NCBI RefSeq assembly: GCF_024586455.1
Contig: NC_065921.1
Span: forward strand, 31,599,910-31,663,909
Direction of reading: 5' to 3'
Length of the DNA: 64,000 nucleotides
DNA from: Bactrocera neohumeralis
Lineage: Eukaryota; Arthropoda; Insecta; Diptera; Tephritidae
Of the stretch, positions 8,906-19,138 are shown one piece after another (position 1 is the first letter of the stretch; every line of letters begins with the position of its first letter). Both the position numbers and the translations under genes were made by a program. The notes beneath the pieces are model-generated. The model did not search any database and had not been told where the DNA came from. It worked only from the letters and a program-made list of their open reading frames with translations.

Positions 8906-9625
8906 GGGGGTATTCTCATGTAATCACTTTGAAAAATCGATTTTTTTTATATTTTGACAGTAAAACCTATTGAAAACATGCTGTGAAAAATTCAGACCGA
9001 AATTCATAGTATTTGATAAGTTACAGCTCATAGTCGCCGATGTGTTGTAAGCGACTGCCTACCTGTCTTACTGTCTTAATTGCATTTTTCTCGAATAATC
9101 ATTTTCTGAAACTGTCATGGTCCTAAAAAAAAGTATTCAACCGATTGCTTTAAAATTTACATATGTTCTTCTACTCATTTATAGTCATCGTCCCTACCAG
9201 AATTGTTTATTTTGGAAAATATTTTCATTTTTTTTTAAACGATTTTTAACAAAAAAAAAACAAGATTTTCTTGCCTTTTTTTTGAAGTTCGACATTTTTT
9301 TTTTGTTTTTAATGAAATTGATTATATTTGATAGGGACGATAGCCACAGAACTACTGAATAATAATCCATTCGATTTTTTTTTCAGACAACATGAACAGC
9401 CGCTATCACTATGACCAGTGAACTGCTTTTTTTTCTTGGGGACTACTTTGATTTAAAAAAAAAAATATTAAAAATGTAAAAAACGAAATTTGGTTTTTTA
9501 TTTTGTACATTTCAAAATACAAATAAAAATATATTAAAAATTTAAAATGATTGAATTTTGTTGTCGCATAAAAAAAATTTTCCTAAAAAGTGGTAAAATG
9601 TATGCGTTCACATGAGAGTACCACC
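8906..9625. mobile_element. MITE family B, complete, TTAA-flanked
   Basis: The element begins GGGGGTATTCTCATGTAATC and ends CACATGAGAGTACCACC. TTAA lies immediately outside at 8902-8905 and 9626-9629. A TTAA duplication is the hallmark of piggyBac-type integration. The interior is AT-rich and non-coding, with GATAGGGACGATAGCCACAG and GACAACATGAACAGCCGC shared with copies at 29906-30624 and 37975-38713. Relative to those two it is in the inverted orientation. Confidence 0.8.
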
Positions 9626-9639
9626 TTAAGTGCTCAAAA

Positions 9640-9925
9640 ACATTTGAAATGTTGACAGTGGCGTACCGTGAGCGTACTCTGAGTAAAAAAAATGTTTGCA
9701 AGTGGTACCAGCTTTTCAAAGAAAGTCGAGAAAAGTTAAGAAAATTGTTTTAGAGAACAGTCGAATCACTATTAGAGAAATTGCTGAAGATGTCGGTATA
9801 TCAGTTTGCTCATGCCATGCAATGAAGCGTGTGGCAGCGAAGTTCGTTTCAAAATTGCTGAACACAAGTGTATTAAGGCTAAGGAGGACTACTTTGAAGG
9901 GAACAAAATACTTTTAACTTTATAA
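9640..9925 (+). pseudogene. mariner remnant, N-terminus joined to C-terminal tail
   Basis: One frame gives VAYRERTLSKKNVCKWYQLF. Another gives KVKKIVLENSRITIREIAED, then VGISVCSCHA and MKRVAAKFVSKLLN, the helix-turn-helix region of mariner transposases. At about 9862 the frame jumps directly to HKCIKAKEDYFEGNKI, the typical last residues of the same family. The whole catalytic domain, including all three Asp residues, is therefore deleted. Frameshifts also lie near 9730 and 9862. It is non-functional and is followed by a second mariner relic from about 10050. Confidence 0.75.
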
Positions 9926-10049
9926 TTTTGTACTTGCAACTCAAAGTCTTTTTCTTCGCGGAGAGTCACTTATGATGGGAAAAATGAATAACTTTAACTT
10001 TGACCACTCTACGCAGTTCCCCCTCCGTGGATCCGCCCCTGATTCCGGG

Positions 10050-10990
10050 ATATACATATACGATGAGCGAAATTTTTCAACAAAGAAGGTCTATTAAATT
10101 TTGTATGCGGAATCAATTTTTTGGTGCATTGGAAAAGGTCGCGTTGAGGACGAACTACGTCCAGGACGGCCGCCAACTTAAACTAATGATCAACATGTCA
10201 ATAAAATAAAAGAACTGATGTTTCAGAAACGGCGATTATCAGTCGGATTTCTTACTGGCATCGTTGAAAGGAGGAAGGTATGAAGGATCAGTGGAGTCCA
10301 TTTTGAGAGTTTAATTGTGCCTAAGAAAAGTGAAAGCACGATTGGTTTCAAAATCACTTAATTTTTTCGAAAAATAGCGTCACGTTAACGTCTGTGAAAC
10401 AATTCTTTCCGATCTCCAGGACGCCATGAAACGTACATATTACTACTGGCGATGAGTCGTGGAGCTATGTATGCTTCCGACTCGGAAACAGATGATCAAT
10501 CGGTCGAAGTTTTCTTCGATTATGTAGGTGTGGTGCACTCCGACTTCGTTTCGAACGTCAATAATTCGTCGTTTGCGCGAAGCTATTCCTAAAAGGACGC
10601 CGGAATTATGGACCGACGGCTCTTGATTTTTGCACAGCGATGATGTATTGTTGCATACTGCATTGATTCTTCGTGAGTTTTTGCAAAATTTTCAACCATT
10701 AGCGTGCCGCAACCACCGCATTCGCCCGATTTAGCTCGGTGTGACTTCTGGCTATTCGCTAAAGTTAAACGACCGTTCGGGGATTGGAAAAATTGGCACA
10801 AATAGTATCCGAGGTGTGCCCAGCGCATTCTTCTTTTATGCTGAATTTCAGTTTCGGCAAAATTCTGGTGTTAGATCCAGATGATGACAGAAATCTGGTT
10901 TTTCGATCAAAAATTTGTTCGGTTTTTTGACCTTCATTAAATTTATGTGCATGAGTTAAAATTTTTCAAAAAACTTCGGGACGTTTTCAA
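10050..10990 (+). pseudogene. mariner transposase, near full length but heavily mutated
   Basis: Readable blocks in family order are MSEIFQQRRSIKFCMRNQ (10062), RVEDELRPGRPPT (10138), QHVNKIKELMFQKRRLS (10195), VKARLVSKSLNF (10335), VNVCETILSDLQDAMK (10390), TGDESW near 10450, FFDYVGVVHSDF (10515), RRLREAIPKRTPELW (10570), TALILREFLQNF (10663) and PQPPHSPDLARCDFWLF (10705). The first catalytic Asp (GDE) and third (the Asp of CDF) survive. The second appears as HSDD, replacing HHDN. At least five frameshifts and several stops separate the blocks. It is one of the few copies here keeping the catalytic middle. Confidence 0.75.
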
Positions 10991-11261
10991 TGCTGTTCGA
11001 TTATTTATGGGACACATTGTACGTCAAGCCTCTATTTGTGCGAATGATTATTTCGATAATTTTACTGGTGCTTAATTAAAAAACTGTATGGTGAAAGGAT
11101 GGTGACAAAAGACAAAAGAGTGTCAAGCTAATATTTTTTAACCAATTGAGTGGATATTGTGAACATGGAATAACTTTTTTCATTTTCCCGATTCTGCGCC
11201 GCGGGCATACAGACATTCACAATTCAATGAGTATGAGCAACTCAGGATAATTTCTATCTAT

Positions 11262-12019
11262 ATATTAACCTTAAATGGGTCTGGCAGTGAACGAGGGCAA
11301 GACGAAATATCTCCTGTCATCAAACAAACAGTCGTCGCACTCGCGACTTGGAACTCACGTCACTGTTGACAGTCATAACTTTGAAGTTGTAGATAATTTC
11401 GTCTATCTTGGAACCAGCGTAAACACCACCAACAATGTCAGCCTAGAAATCCAACGCAGGATTGCTCTTGCCAACAGGTGCTACTTCGGACTGAGTAGGC
11501 AATTGAAAAGTAAAGTCCTCTCTCGACGAACAAAATCTAAACTCTATAAGTCGCTCATAATTCCCGTCCTGCTATATGGTGCAGAGGCTTGGGCGATGAC
11601 GGCAACCGATGAGTCGACGTTACGAGTTTTCGAGAGAAAAATTCTGCGAAAGATTTATGGTCCTTTGCGCATTGGCCACGGCGAATATCGCATTCGATGG
11701 AACGATGAGCTGTTCGAGATATACGACGACATTGACATAGTTCAGCGAATTAAGAGACAGCGGCTGCGCTGGCTAGGTCATGTTGTCCGGATGGAGGAAA
11801 ACACTCCAGCTCTGAAAGTATTCGACGCAGTACCGCCGGGGGAAGCAGAGGAAGACCTCCACTCCGTTGGAAGGACCAAGTGGAGAAGGACCTGGCTTCG
11901 CTTGGAATATCCAATTGGCACCACGTAGCGAAAAGAAGAAACGACTGGCGCGCTGTTGTTAACTCGGCTATAATCGCGTAAGCGGTGTCCACGCCAATTA
12001 AGAAGAAGATATTAACCTT
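11262..12019 (+). mobile_element. AAG-tailed LINE copy with 11-bp target duplication
   Basis: The body is 11273-12008. ATATTAACCTT lies at 11262-11272 and again at 12009-12019, an exact 11-bp target-site duplication. The 3' end is GTCCACGCCAATTAAGAAG followed by AAG units. This is the longest and least damaged copy of the family here, and it is still 5'-truncated within the reverse-transcriptase ORF. The exact duplication and nearly intact frame suggest it is relatively young. Confidence 0.9.
11275..11986 (+). pseudogene. LINE ORF2 C-terminal part
   Basis: The frame is open from the truncation point. It reads GLAVNEGKTKYLLSS (the tail of the reverse-transcriptase palm and thumb), FVYLGTSVNTTNN, ANRCYFGLSRQLKSKVLSR, IIPVLLYGAEAWAMTATDES, LRIGHGEYRIRWNDEL and QRLRWLGHVVRMEENTPALK. 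Near 11835 a deletion compared with the 19.5 kb copy (GGSRGRGR is lost) shifts the frame, so the predicted stop comes early at 11926. The remaining module, LHSVGRTKWRRTWLRL, is readable in that shifted frame. The segment starting at ATG 11275 is about 217 codons. The RT catalytic YADD and the endonuclease are absent because of 5' truncation, so it is not functional. Confidence 0.8.
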
Positions 12020-12440
12020 TCATCTATAACTATTTAGATTAGTTTTAGATCTTACAAACAACTGTTAGGCGAACAAAACTAAGGAACTCTGTAACAACAT
12101 GTTGAGCGGTTATGAAAATGTAACACTTCAGACTATGGAGTACATTCTAACAGTAGTAAGTAAGCATTAAAGGCTTCTCAGCAAATACTACTTTCTTTTA
12201 TTTTAAAATTCTAAAATTGTGACCTGTTTTCAGAGATTTTACATTTATATATATTACATATTTGGTTTCTGCTAATAAGAGCATTTACTTTTCAATATAT
12301 TTTATAAAGTTGGTCCTCACCTTGAGTAAAATACTTATGTGAACATTTAAAATGTAATATTTCACAAAGCTTCATGTACGAGCTATTATACATACATACA
12401 TATAGTATGTATTACAGAGACTTGGTCACTCTAGCTTATC
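12020..12440. other. Flank with a block homologous to 2848-2945
   Basis: Bases 12042-12135 repeat the block at 2848-2945 (TTAGATTAGTTTTAGATC onward and AACATGTTGAGCGGTTAT). The rest, to 12440, is AT-rich with no recognisable frame. Confidence 0.45.
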
Positions 12441-13330
12441 ATTAATAGGTAAAACTTATGATTGTTGGTTTCCTTTACACGGTAAGTGTAGTGCATAAAG
12501 TCATACGTTCTATATACTACCAAAATAGAAGAATATGCATGTGCGTACGTAGCGAGGCGGCTCTCTTTGCGGCTGTTTATCTGCTGGTATATCGGTTGGA
12601 CTACCGTCGCAACGGTGCGAACGTCTTTCGGCGGCGTTTAAGGTATCCTAAGTGGAAGTTTAACGAGGTTGACACGTGCACGCCCTTAATTTGTTTACAA
12701 ATCACTTCAGATACGTTATACGCACGAGTACTCTGCACTACTACATTACCACTATGCGGCGCACTAGTATGAGTACACATTACATGATCTATTAATGAAT
12801 CGTAGCGTGCGTACGTAAGTGGATCGGGTTCGGGTGCATAGTATGTGACGTAGTATACAGCATGTGTTTCTACCACCCATCTTCAAGCTACCTTTATTCC
12901 CTTATGACACTAACCGGTAGGTAAATGCCAGCCGGCCCAGGCACATGCAGCACCACTAGGTCATCGTAAGCGAACGCAATGAGAGGTTGTGAGGTAGCGC
13001 ATTGCTATCGACCGCCAACTGTTGGCTAATGGGCGACATGCGTTGGGCGACGCGCGACGCGCGACGTTCGTCTGACGATTGGCGGTCGCTCAATTGTTTC
13101 ATGCACTCTCGACTTCGACCACGATCTCGGATGATAGGTCATGCGATGCTGTTTGCTTTGCTGATGTGATGATGCGGTGATTTAACGTGTGCTACATGCG
13201 GCCGATGAATGACAACGAGGGTGACAATGTTCGCTGCCATCTACTGCCACCAGCCAATCAGGACATTTCTTTACCAGCTTACTCATGCAAAACTTTGCTG
13301 TGGGGAAGGTGACAGTTTTTGTGGTTTTCA
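12441..13330. other. GC-richer, repeat-free stretch; possible host regulatory or exon DNA
   Basis: This is the longest stretch without recognised transposon words, and base composition rises clearly, for example 13020-13090 with GGGCGACATGCGTTGGGCGA and repeated CGCGACG. Frames such as 12458-12772 (+) and 12601-12876 (-) are open, but neither shows a domain or codon pattern that persuades me. It could be a conserved non-coding region, an untranslated exon or an unrecognised repeat. Confidence 0.35.
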
Positions 13331-13379
13331 CGCATATATGTCTACATAAATACATATACATTTCTTTAAGGGTACATAT

Positions 13380-13445
13380 TTAGAATAAATTATATATATA
13401 TACTTACTTACATACATACATACATATGTATATGTTCATATATGA
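13380..13445. repeat. TATA/TACA microsatellite
   Basis: A run of TATATATATA is followed by TACTTACTTACATACATACA and TACATATGTATATG. Similar tracts at 18040-18165, 29745-29880, 32715-32750 and 35540-35645 characterise this genome. Confidence 0.85.
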
Positions 13446-13956
13446 ATAGAAAGCATCAAAACAAAATTTTTAGGTGTAAATTTCAATTTGTTAAGACCCA
13501 AAACGAAATGACTGTTATAAGCTCGAAACCCTCATTATTTTCTCAACTGTCAAGCGAAGCCATAAAGACCGCTTTCGCTTTTCATATATCTACAATTTTC
13601 GCAAATCTTTTTTTTTTCTTCAACTCGGTTTCACAAATTTAATTTTTAAATAAACAGAAAATATAATTTAATAATTTTTATAATGGGATGAAATTAAACG
13701 GGAATATTTAAATCATTATACTTGATATACTGAACTAAGGGAAACAATGTGCAGTTTTCAGTTTGTATGGGATTTACATATGCGCGTATGTATGTATATG
13801 CTTTGGTGGTCCAATATCGGCGGTTCCGACAAATGACTGACTTCTTGTGGAGAAATGAACGTGTGCAGATTGATATCTTAAAAACTGAAGGACTAGTTCG
13901 CGTATATAAAGACAGACAGACGGACATGGCTAAATCGACTCAACTCATCATTTATA
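13446..13956. other. No gene recognised
   Basis: AT-rich sequence with short open frames on both strands (for example 13694-13927 minus and 13749-13991 plus) that overlap each other and lack domain signatures. GACAGACAGACGGACATGG near 13910 resembles the start of repeat G or E, but the match is short. Confidence 0.4.
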
Positions 13957-13958
13957 TA

Positions 13959-14865
13959 CAAGGTCTGTCGCAAAAGAAAAAGGACTGTTAAAAAAACCAA
14001 AAAAAATTAATATTTTCCAAAAGTTTTATTTTTTTATTCAAAGTAGTTTCCTTGTGCTTCGATACAGCGTTTAGCCCGGTCAATTAGCATTTCAAATGAG
14101 TGTTTAAGGTCATTTTTCGGAATGCTCTTGAGAATATCGGTCGTCGCCTTTTGGATAGCTGAAATGTCCTGAAACCAGTGTCCTTTCATGGGCAAATGAA
14201 GTTTTGCAAATAGGTAAAAATCACCGGGTGCCAGATCAGGTGAGTAGGGTGAGTGATTAATGGTTAATATGGAGTTTTTTGTCAAAAAATCAGTGACAAG
14301 CGTCGACCGATGACAAGGCGCCAGGACTCTGACTCACGGTATTGTGCTCGAGCACGACGAATGCGAGACAAAAGACGCTTCATAACACCAAGGTTAAACA
14401 CCGCATTAATCGTTTGGCCCGGTGGGACGAGCTCTCGGTGTACAATACCCTCGGAATCGTAAAAACAAATCAGCATTGTCTTAATTTTTGACTTCTGAAG
14501 ACGACCGACTTCTGATCGTCACAGAGGTCCTCACGACCTTCTTGGAATCGCTTAAACCACTCATGCACCTTACTACGGGATAGGCACTGATCACCATAAA
14601 CTTTTTTCATCATTTGAAATGTTTCAGTAAACGTTTTCCCAAGTTTAAAACAAAATTTAATATTTGCGCTTTGCATTTTACGACCGATGACCAAAAGCTG
14701 CTGTCACTTTTTGATCGATAACATCGATTGTGGTTATCCAATTGTCTTAAAATTTTTACGAAATGTCAACAAGAGATCAAACTTTTTATTTCATATACCC
14801 ACCAATAGGTGGCGCCACCAGAAACAGTTATATTTAGAAAGTTCTCTTTCTTTTGCGACAGACTG
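13959..14865 (-). mobile_element. mariner derivative, internally deleted (type M2)
   Basis: Terminal inverted repeats are CAAGGTCTGTCGCAAAAGAA at 13959 and, inverted, TTCTTTTGCGACAGAC ending at about 14865; TA flanks both ends. The transposase is on the minus strand. The N-terminal helix-turn-helix is MQSANIKFCFKLGKTFTET, then VYGDQCLSRSKVHEWFKRF and EGREDLCDDQKS. Near 14490 it passes straight into LQKS-like sequence and MLICFYDSEGIVHRELVPPG. That deletion removes about 120 residues, including the first catalytic Asp (GDETW). A further deletion at 14300-14340 removes the HDNAP block. The third catalytic region is kept as HSPYSPDLAPGDFYLFAK, with Gly for the usual Cys before the Asp. It shares the main junction with 50171-51104, so both descend from one deleted parent. 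Confidence 0.85.
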
Positions 14866-16040
14866 TATACATACATATATCCATATTTTATGGGCGACTT
14901 TTCCTCCTAGGTGTCACAAACGTCGTGGCAAATGTAATATACCCTGTTCAGGGTATAAAAATTATTACTTTCGGTGATGCTTACTGTATAGGGTCCTTAA
15001 ATGTGGACTGCACTTGTTCTTAGCAAGACATCTTAATTTGTACACTAATTACTGCTTGTACAGATAGGTGAGTGGACTGGCCAACATTCGGTATTTAATA
15101 AACTTATTTCTTGATTCTGGGTATTTTGACTTTTATAACCTTACAACTAATATTTTCTATTATGATTCTGAAATAATCTTTACGTAAACATATTTACAAC
15201 ACTCTTTGCAACATATTGCCAGTATATAAGACTACATAGCTAATCAAAATTATAAATTAAAATAAAATTCTTTAAAAAACAAAAATATATGTACATGGAG
15301 TTCCAAAATATTTGTACTTCAACATAAAGTAACAGACTCTTTATAGGAAGTATTTCAGAAAGAATACGGTAATGATCGTTATATGAAGCTTTGAAAACAA
15401 TTATGGGATCTTTTTTTAGTAAAGTTAAGTGAAACTGTAATGGCATCCGCTTTGCGATGAAGATCTAAAAAGTGAAAATAAAAGATCTAAACGAATAATG
15501 AGGAGAAGAATTGTTTAGGGACCAATTGGCGAGACTGCACACTGAGCGACGAAAGTTTTCATATTATCGTCCTCCAAGGAGAATTATTGTTCAATCTTTA
15601 AAATTATTCAATGCGATCAACGAGGTTGGCAGAAAGAACCAAAAAGATTATATTTTGCATTCCTGAAGAGAGCTCTGTTGAAGCTATTGCTATATAATAA
15701 GTATATTATTATATATACTGGTAATTTGTTTAATTCAAATTATCAGATTTCGTATGATCCTATTTAATTCTTAAATATTATTTATTAATATGCAAGAGAT
15801 AATGTTATACCTAATTATTAAATCATTACAGTGTCTTATATCTATAATTTGAAGCCTTTCATTGATAATATTCTCTGCGTAATCGTTTTTTTTTTTTTTT
15901 TGATCTTGAGATCGAATCCCTTGCATATATGACATTATGCAATATACCATACAATCCCATAAGTGGTTGCTTTTGATGTTGTAACCATTATCTACACACT
16001 GCTTGAGCGAAAGCAACAAGTTAACTATCATTGAAATCAA
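14866..16040. other. No gene recognised
   Basis: A hairpin-like ATACCCTGTTCAGGGTAT at 14939-14956 matches the terminal hairpin of repeat G (35655). The rest is AT-rich with short frames (15240-15446, 15771-16040, both minus) that lack recognisable domains. Confidence 0.4.
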
Positions 16041-16690
16041 TTAAAGGTAGGCCAGGAAGCTGACTTTAGAGTTTTAGATATCGTAATCGAAAAACGTTGG
16101 ACGAAGGGTAGGTTGGCCTTATCTGACCACTGTCACGCCTACGAAATGGCATTTTGCGAAAACCTATAAAGTGCTATAACTAAGCATTAAATTACGATAT
16201 TGAACTGTGTATACATAGGACAGAGGCAATAGAGGGCTAAAATTTTTGGTATAGCCCGCCCTCTAATTGGTTTAATGAACAGATGTCCTAAACTGCTTAA
16301 GATACAATAGCCAAATTCACTCAGCATAAAAAAATCCCTTAAGCATCCCTACCGGCACTGTAAAATTCGTTGAAATCGGAATATAACCCGGCCACTCCAC
16401 AAATAACGGTACTGTAAAACTCTGCTAAAAGTGCGATAAACAATAACTCAATACGACAGAGCCATATGCACCAGAAATGGTATGAGATAACTTATAGGAA
16501 CCGGGGTAAAAATTTAATGATGGGCGTGGCATCGCTTACTATTAGATGAAATCACACATCTTGAGACCCGAACTGCACGAAGTTTGGTACAGAACATTCT
16601 TCTGATATTCCTAGGCCAGAAAATTGGAGAAATCAGACTACACCCACAAATTTGCCGCAAATATTGGTCAATACGTGAGATACATATGTA
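16041..16690. repeat. Dispersed repeat E, distal part
   Basis: The phrases TCTGACCACTGTCACGCCTA, AAAACCTATAAAGTGCTAT, AATCGGAATATAACCCGGCC, AACTTATAGGAACCGGGGTA and TGATGGGCGTGGCATCGC match 24700-24760, 25490-25600 and 53330-53600. They are non-coding and probably the distal half of the same long repeat whose start is at 5335. Confidence 0.6.
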
Positions 16691-16696
16691 CATACA

Positions 16697-17153
16697 TTAG
16701 AGTGATTAAAAAAAAAACTTTTTTTTTCGTTTGATACTCTGAAAAATAGGTTCCTAGACACCTCTAAGAAAGTCTCTCCAAAAACCTTATTCATAATGAT
16801 TTTTTTCATTGAGTTATAAAATTCATAAGAAATAAAAAATTTTCCCAAAAATAATCAAACTTCAACAGTTAATATCTTTTAAAGGGTTGGGTTTACGAAA
16901 AAATCATGATGGACTTTCTTTGTAGAGCATTCAATTTCCTACAAAATCCGAAGAACATGATATTTTTTCAAGAAGTTGGAAGCGAGATATAAATTCTTCA
17001 ATCTGATAATAAGAAAAAATAGAAAACTGTATGTAGGAGGACCTTCCCGTTACAATTAAAAACTCATGTTTGGAGAGGCTTTCTTATAGGTGTCTAAGAA
17101 CCTATTTTTCCAAGTACGAAAAGAAAAAAAAAATTTTGTTTGAAACACTCTAA
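16697..17153. mobile_element. MITE family C, complete
   Basis: It begins TTAGAGTGATTAAAAAAAAA and ends GTTTGAAACACTCTAA. Subterminal blocks are also inverted copies of one another (GTTCCTAGACACCTCTAAGA against TTATAGGTGTCTAAGAACC), so the element is a long imperfect palindrome of 457 bp. A second copy of 458 bp lies at 46636-47093 in the opposite orientation. No coding capacity. Both copies sit inside ACATA-type microsatellite sequence. Confidence 0.8.
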
Positions 17154-17164
17154 CATACATATGT

Positions 17165-17340
17165 ATGTATATAGTATAATTGAAATTCAGGGATTATCGT
17201 TTCCTGACAACAGTATGCCCGTATGTCAAAAATGGGTTGAATCGTCTCCCTTAGCCCCCATTTACATAATATACATATTTTCGAACTTCCGGTCAATGCC
17301 AATGAAAATAAGAAAACGTGCGCCCAAATCATTCCTAATC
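17165..17340 (-). repeat. Dispersed repeat E, antisense fragment
   Basis: TGAAATTCAGGGATTATCGT, AAAAATGGGTTGAATCG, CTCCCTTAGCCCCCATTTAC and TTTTCGAACTTCCGGTCAA repeat the antisense block seen at 4735-4930 and 55190-55330. Confidence 0.6.
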
Positions 17341-18528
17341 AAAATAGCCTATTCCCACGAACTGTCGAAGGTATTTACGTATGTATGTATGTATATAGTT
17401 TGTTTAAATGCAACTAGGCCTTCTTCTGCAAAAATACACATTTAAAATATCACAATTATAAGAGTTAAAACTCTCAGTGGGTAATTTTTTATAATAAATT
17501 TTAACGGTGTAGATTGAAATATAGAGAGAAACATATGTATGTATGTATGTCTACCTTGAGGAAACAATGTTATTTCAAAAGCTTCGCCATCTAAATAGTT
17601 ATAAAAACGGTTTGCAACTGATGCTGCAGTCGCATTTGCCGCGACTGGCATTGATGCTCGTTATATTTGTTGCTGTAAAAATAATCGCATTGTGCATATG
17701 TGTACACGCAAAGGTATTGTTATATAAATGGTATACATTCGATGGAAGCGAAGTTCTTTTAAAAACCCCAACAAATCTACAAAAATTTGCGCAGTTTAGA
17801 GCATACTGGATGTTTTACTTTTTTGGGTGTGGCCATTTTTCCTTTTAACGTTCGCCTGCTTATGTATACTTATTTGACGTTTTTTTTTTTGCTTCACCGT
17901 CCTCGCTCATCGTCAATCCATAAGTTTTTTATTTAGAATTATGTACATATATACACATAAATGTATGGGTATATATATTCCTTGTGTACATATATTTATA
18001 CCAAAAGCCCAAAGTAGCTTATACTACTAAGGAATAAGCTTTCACATACATACAGATGTATGCACTACATGTTAACACATACCACATATACATATGTATG
18101 TAAGTATATACTCGTGGAATACAAAATCGAGTAAGGATTACAAAGAAATGTATGTATGCATGAATATATACACCTAACTGCATACTTATGTGTATGTACT
18201 TTTGCTGCGAGTAACGGATAAAAACAGTGCCTCATCCTAAAGAAAACATCAATTTTGAGACTACAAACCTCATTTTTTTAGATAAGGATACATTAAACTT
18301 GTGGGATTCTGTCCTTAAATGTATCGGAACCACCTCATCGAAGTCGGGTAATGTCAGGCTCACACATTTTAGGCATGTTATAAATAGAAACTCGCACTTG
18401 TTTATTCCAAATAAAAATATTTCAATAATTGACAACTTTTATAGGAAACGAACTCTGCTTACATCAATGTAGTAAAGGTAAAAATAAACACAGAACAGAA
18501 CAGATAATATTAATATTATCAGCGGCGT
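17341..18528. other. No gene recognised; several microsatellites
   Basis: TATG tracts lie at 17375-17400, 17530-17552, 17940-18000 and 18040-18165. The open frames at 17543-17848 (+) and 18227-18472 (+, PHPKENINFETTNLIFLDKD at the start) show no domain I recognise. The latter might be a fragment of an unrecognised transposon. Confidence 0.4.
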
Positions 18529-18529
18529 A

Positions 18530-18842
18530 GCTACAACTTCGGGCGCCCGGGGCCAAGGATGTTCTGCCGCCCCCTTTATCTACCTACCTAAATATCTTCG
18601 ATATTAAGTATATAAAATTTAGGAAGGTCACACAAATTCTGAAGTTCCAAAATTCTCATAATACGGTTTTTGAGGAAATTGATAGTAAATTTACAAGACA
18701 TCTTATTAAAAGCCATAAAAAAAACCATTTTCGCCCTATATCTTGTACACTTTGGACGCAATTTGCAGGAATTTTTGCCCGAATTGGAGTTTTAAAAACA
18801 GCGAAGATCGTTTTGCCGCCCCCCAAGACGTTGCGCCCGGGG
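18530..18842 (+). mobile_element. hAT deletion derivative
   Basis: CAGCGGCGTAGCTACAACTT, then GGGCGCCCGGGGCCAAGGAT at the left and GATCGTTTTGCCGCCCCCCA with CGCCCGGGGCG at the right match the blocks at 6554-6600 and 7287-7335. The interior keeps only the FEEIDSKFTRHL-like piece of the transposase gene. The copy is about 310 bp against about 780 bp for the other one. Its right end abuts mariner sequence directly. Confidence 0.65.
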
Positions 18843-18844
18843 CG

Positions 18845-19138
18845 ACGGACCCTTTCGGAATTTTCGACTTTTGCGTAGGAATCGAAGTGCCGCTCACTCA
18901 ATGTGTGTCCCAGCGACGATAACAGCAGTTTCCCACCAAGCAGTTTGATTGTATCCTGAACCGATTTTGCTTTGCTGAACCGATTTTTCTTGTGTGCAGG
19001 TGCATTGTCATGGAACAAAATTACTTTTCTGTGTCTTCTGGTCAATTCTGGTCGGTTTCCGATCAATCCATGGTTCAAATTAATCATTTGTTGTCTGTAG
19101 CGATTAGTATTAACAGCTTCTCAGGTTTTAGAACTCAT
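18845..19138 (-). pseudogene. mariner transposase, catalytic C-terminal half
   Basis: From 19138 downward the readable blocks are MINLNHGLIGNRPELTRRHR, KVILFHDNAPAHKKN and VQDTIKLLGGKLLLS, then SLGHTLSERHFDSYAKVE. HDNAPAH holds the second catalytic Asp. The PPYSPDLAPSDYHLF segment with the third Asp has been lost by a deletion between LLS and SLGH, so this copy could not cleave DNA. A duplication of RFSKAKSV appears near 18975. It belongs to a lineage different from the mariners at 9.6 and 14 kb. Confidence 0.75.

Noticed and set aside
12458..12876. Opposed open frames in the GC-richer stretch
   Set aside because: They are largely complementary shadows and contain no known motif; a coding call cannot be supported.
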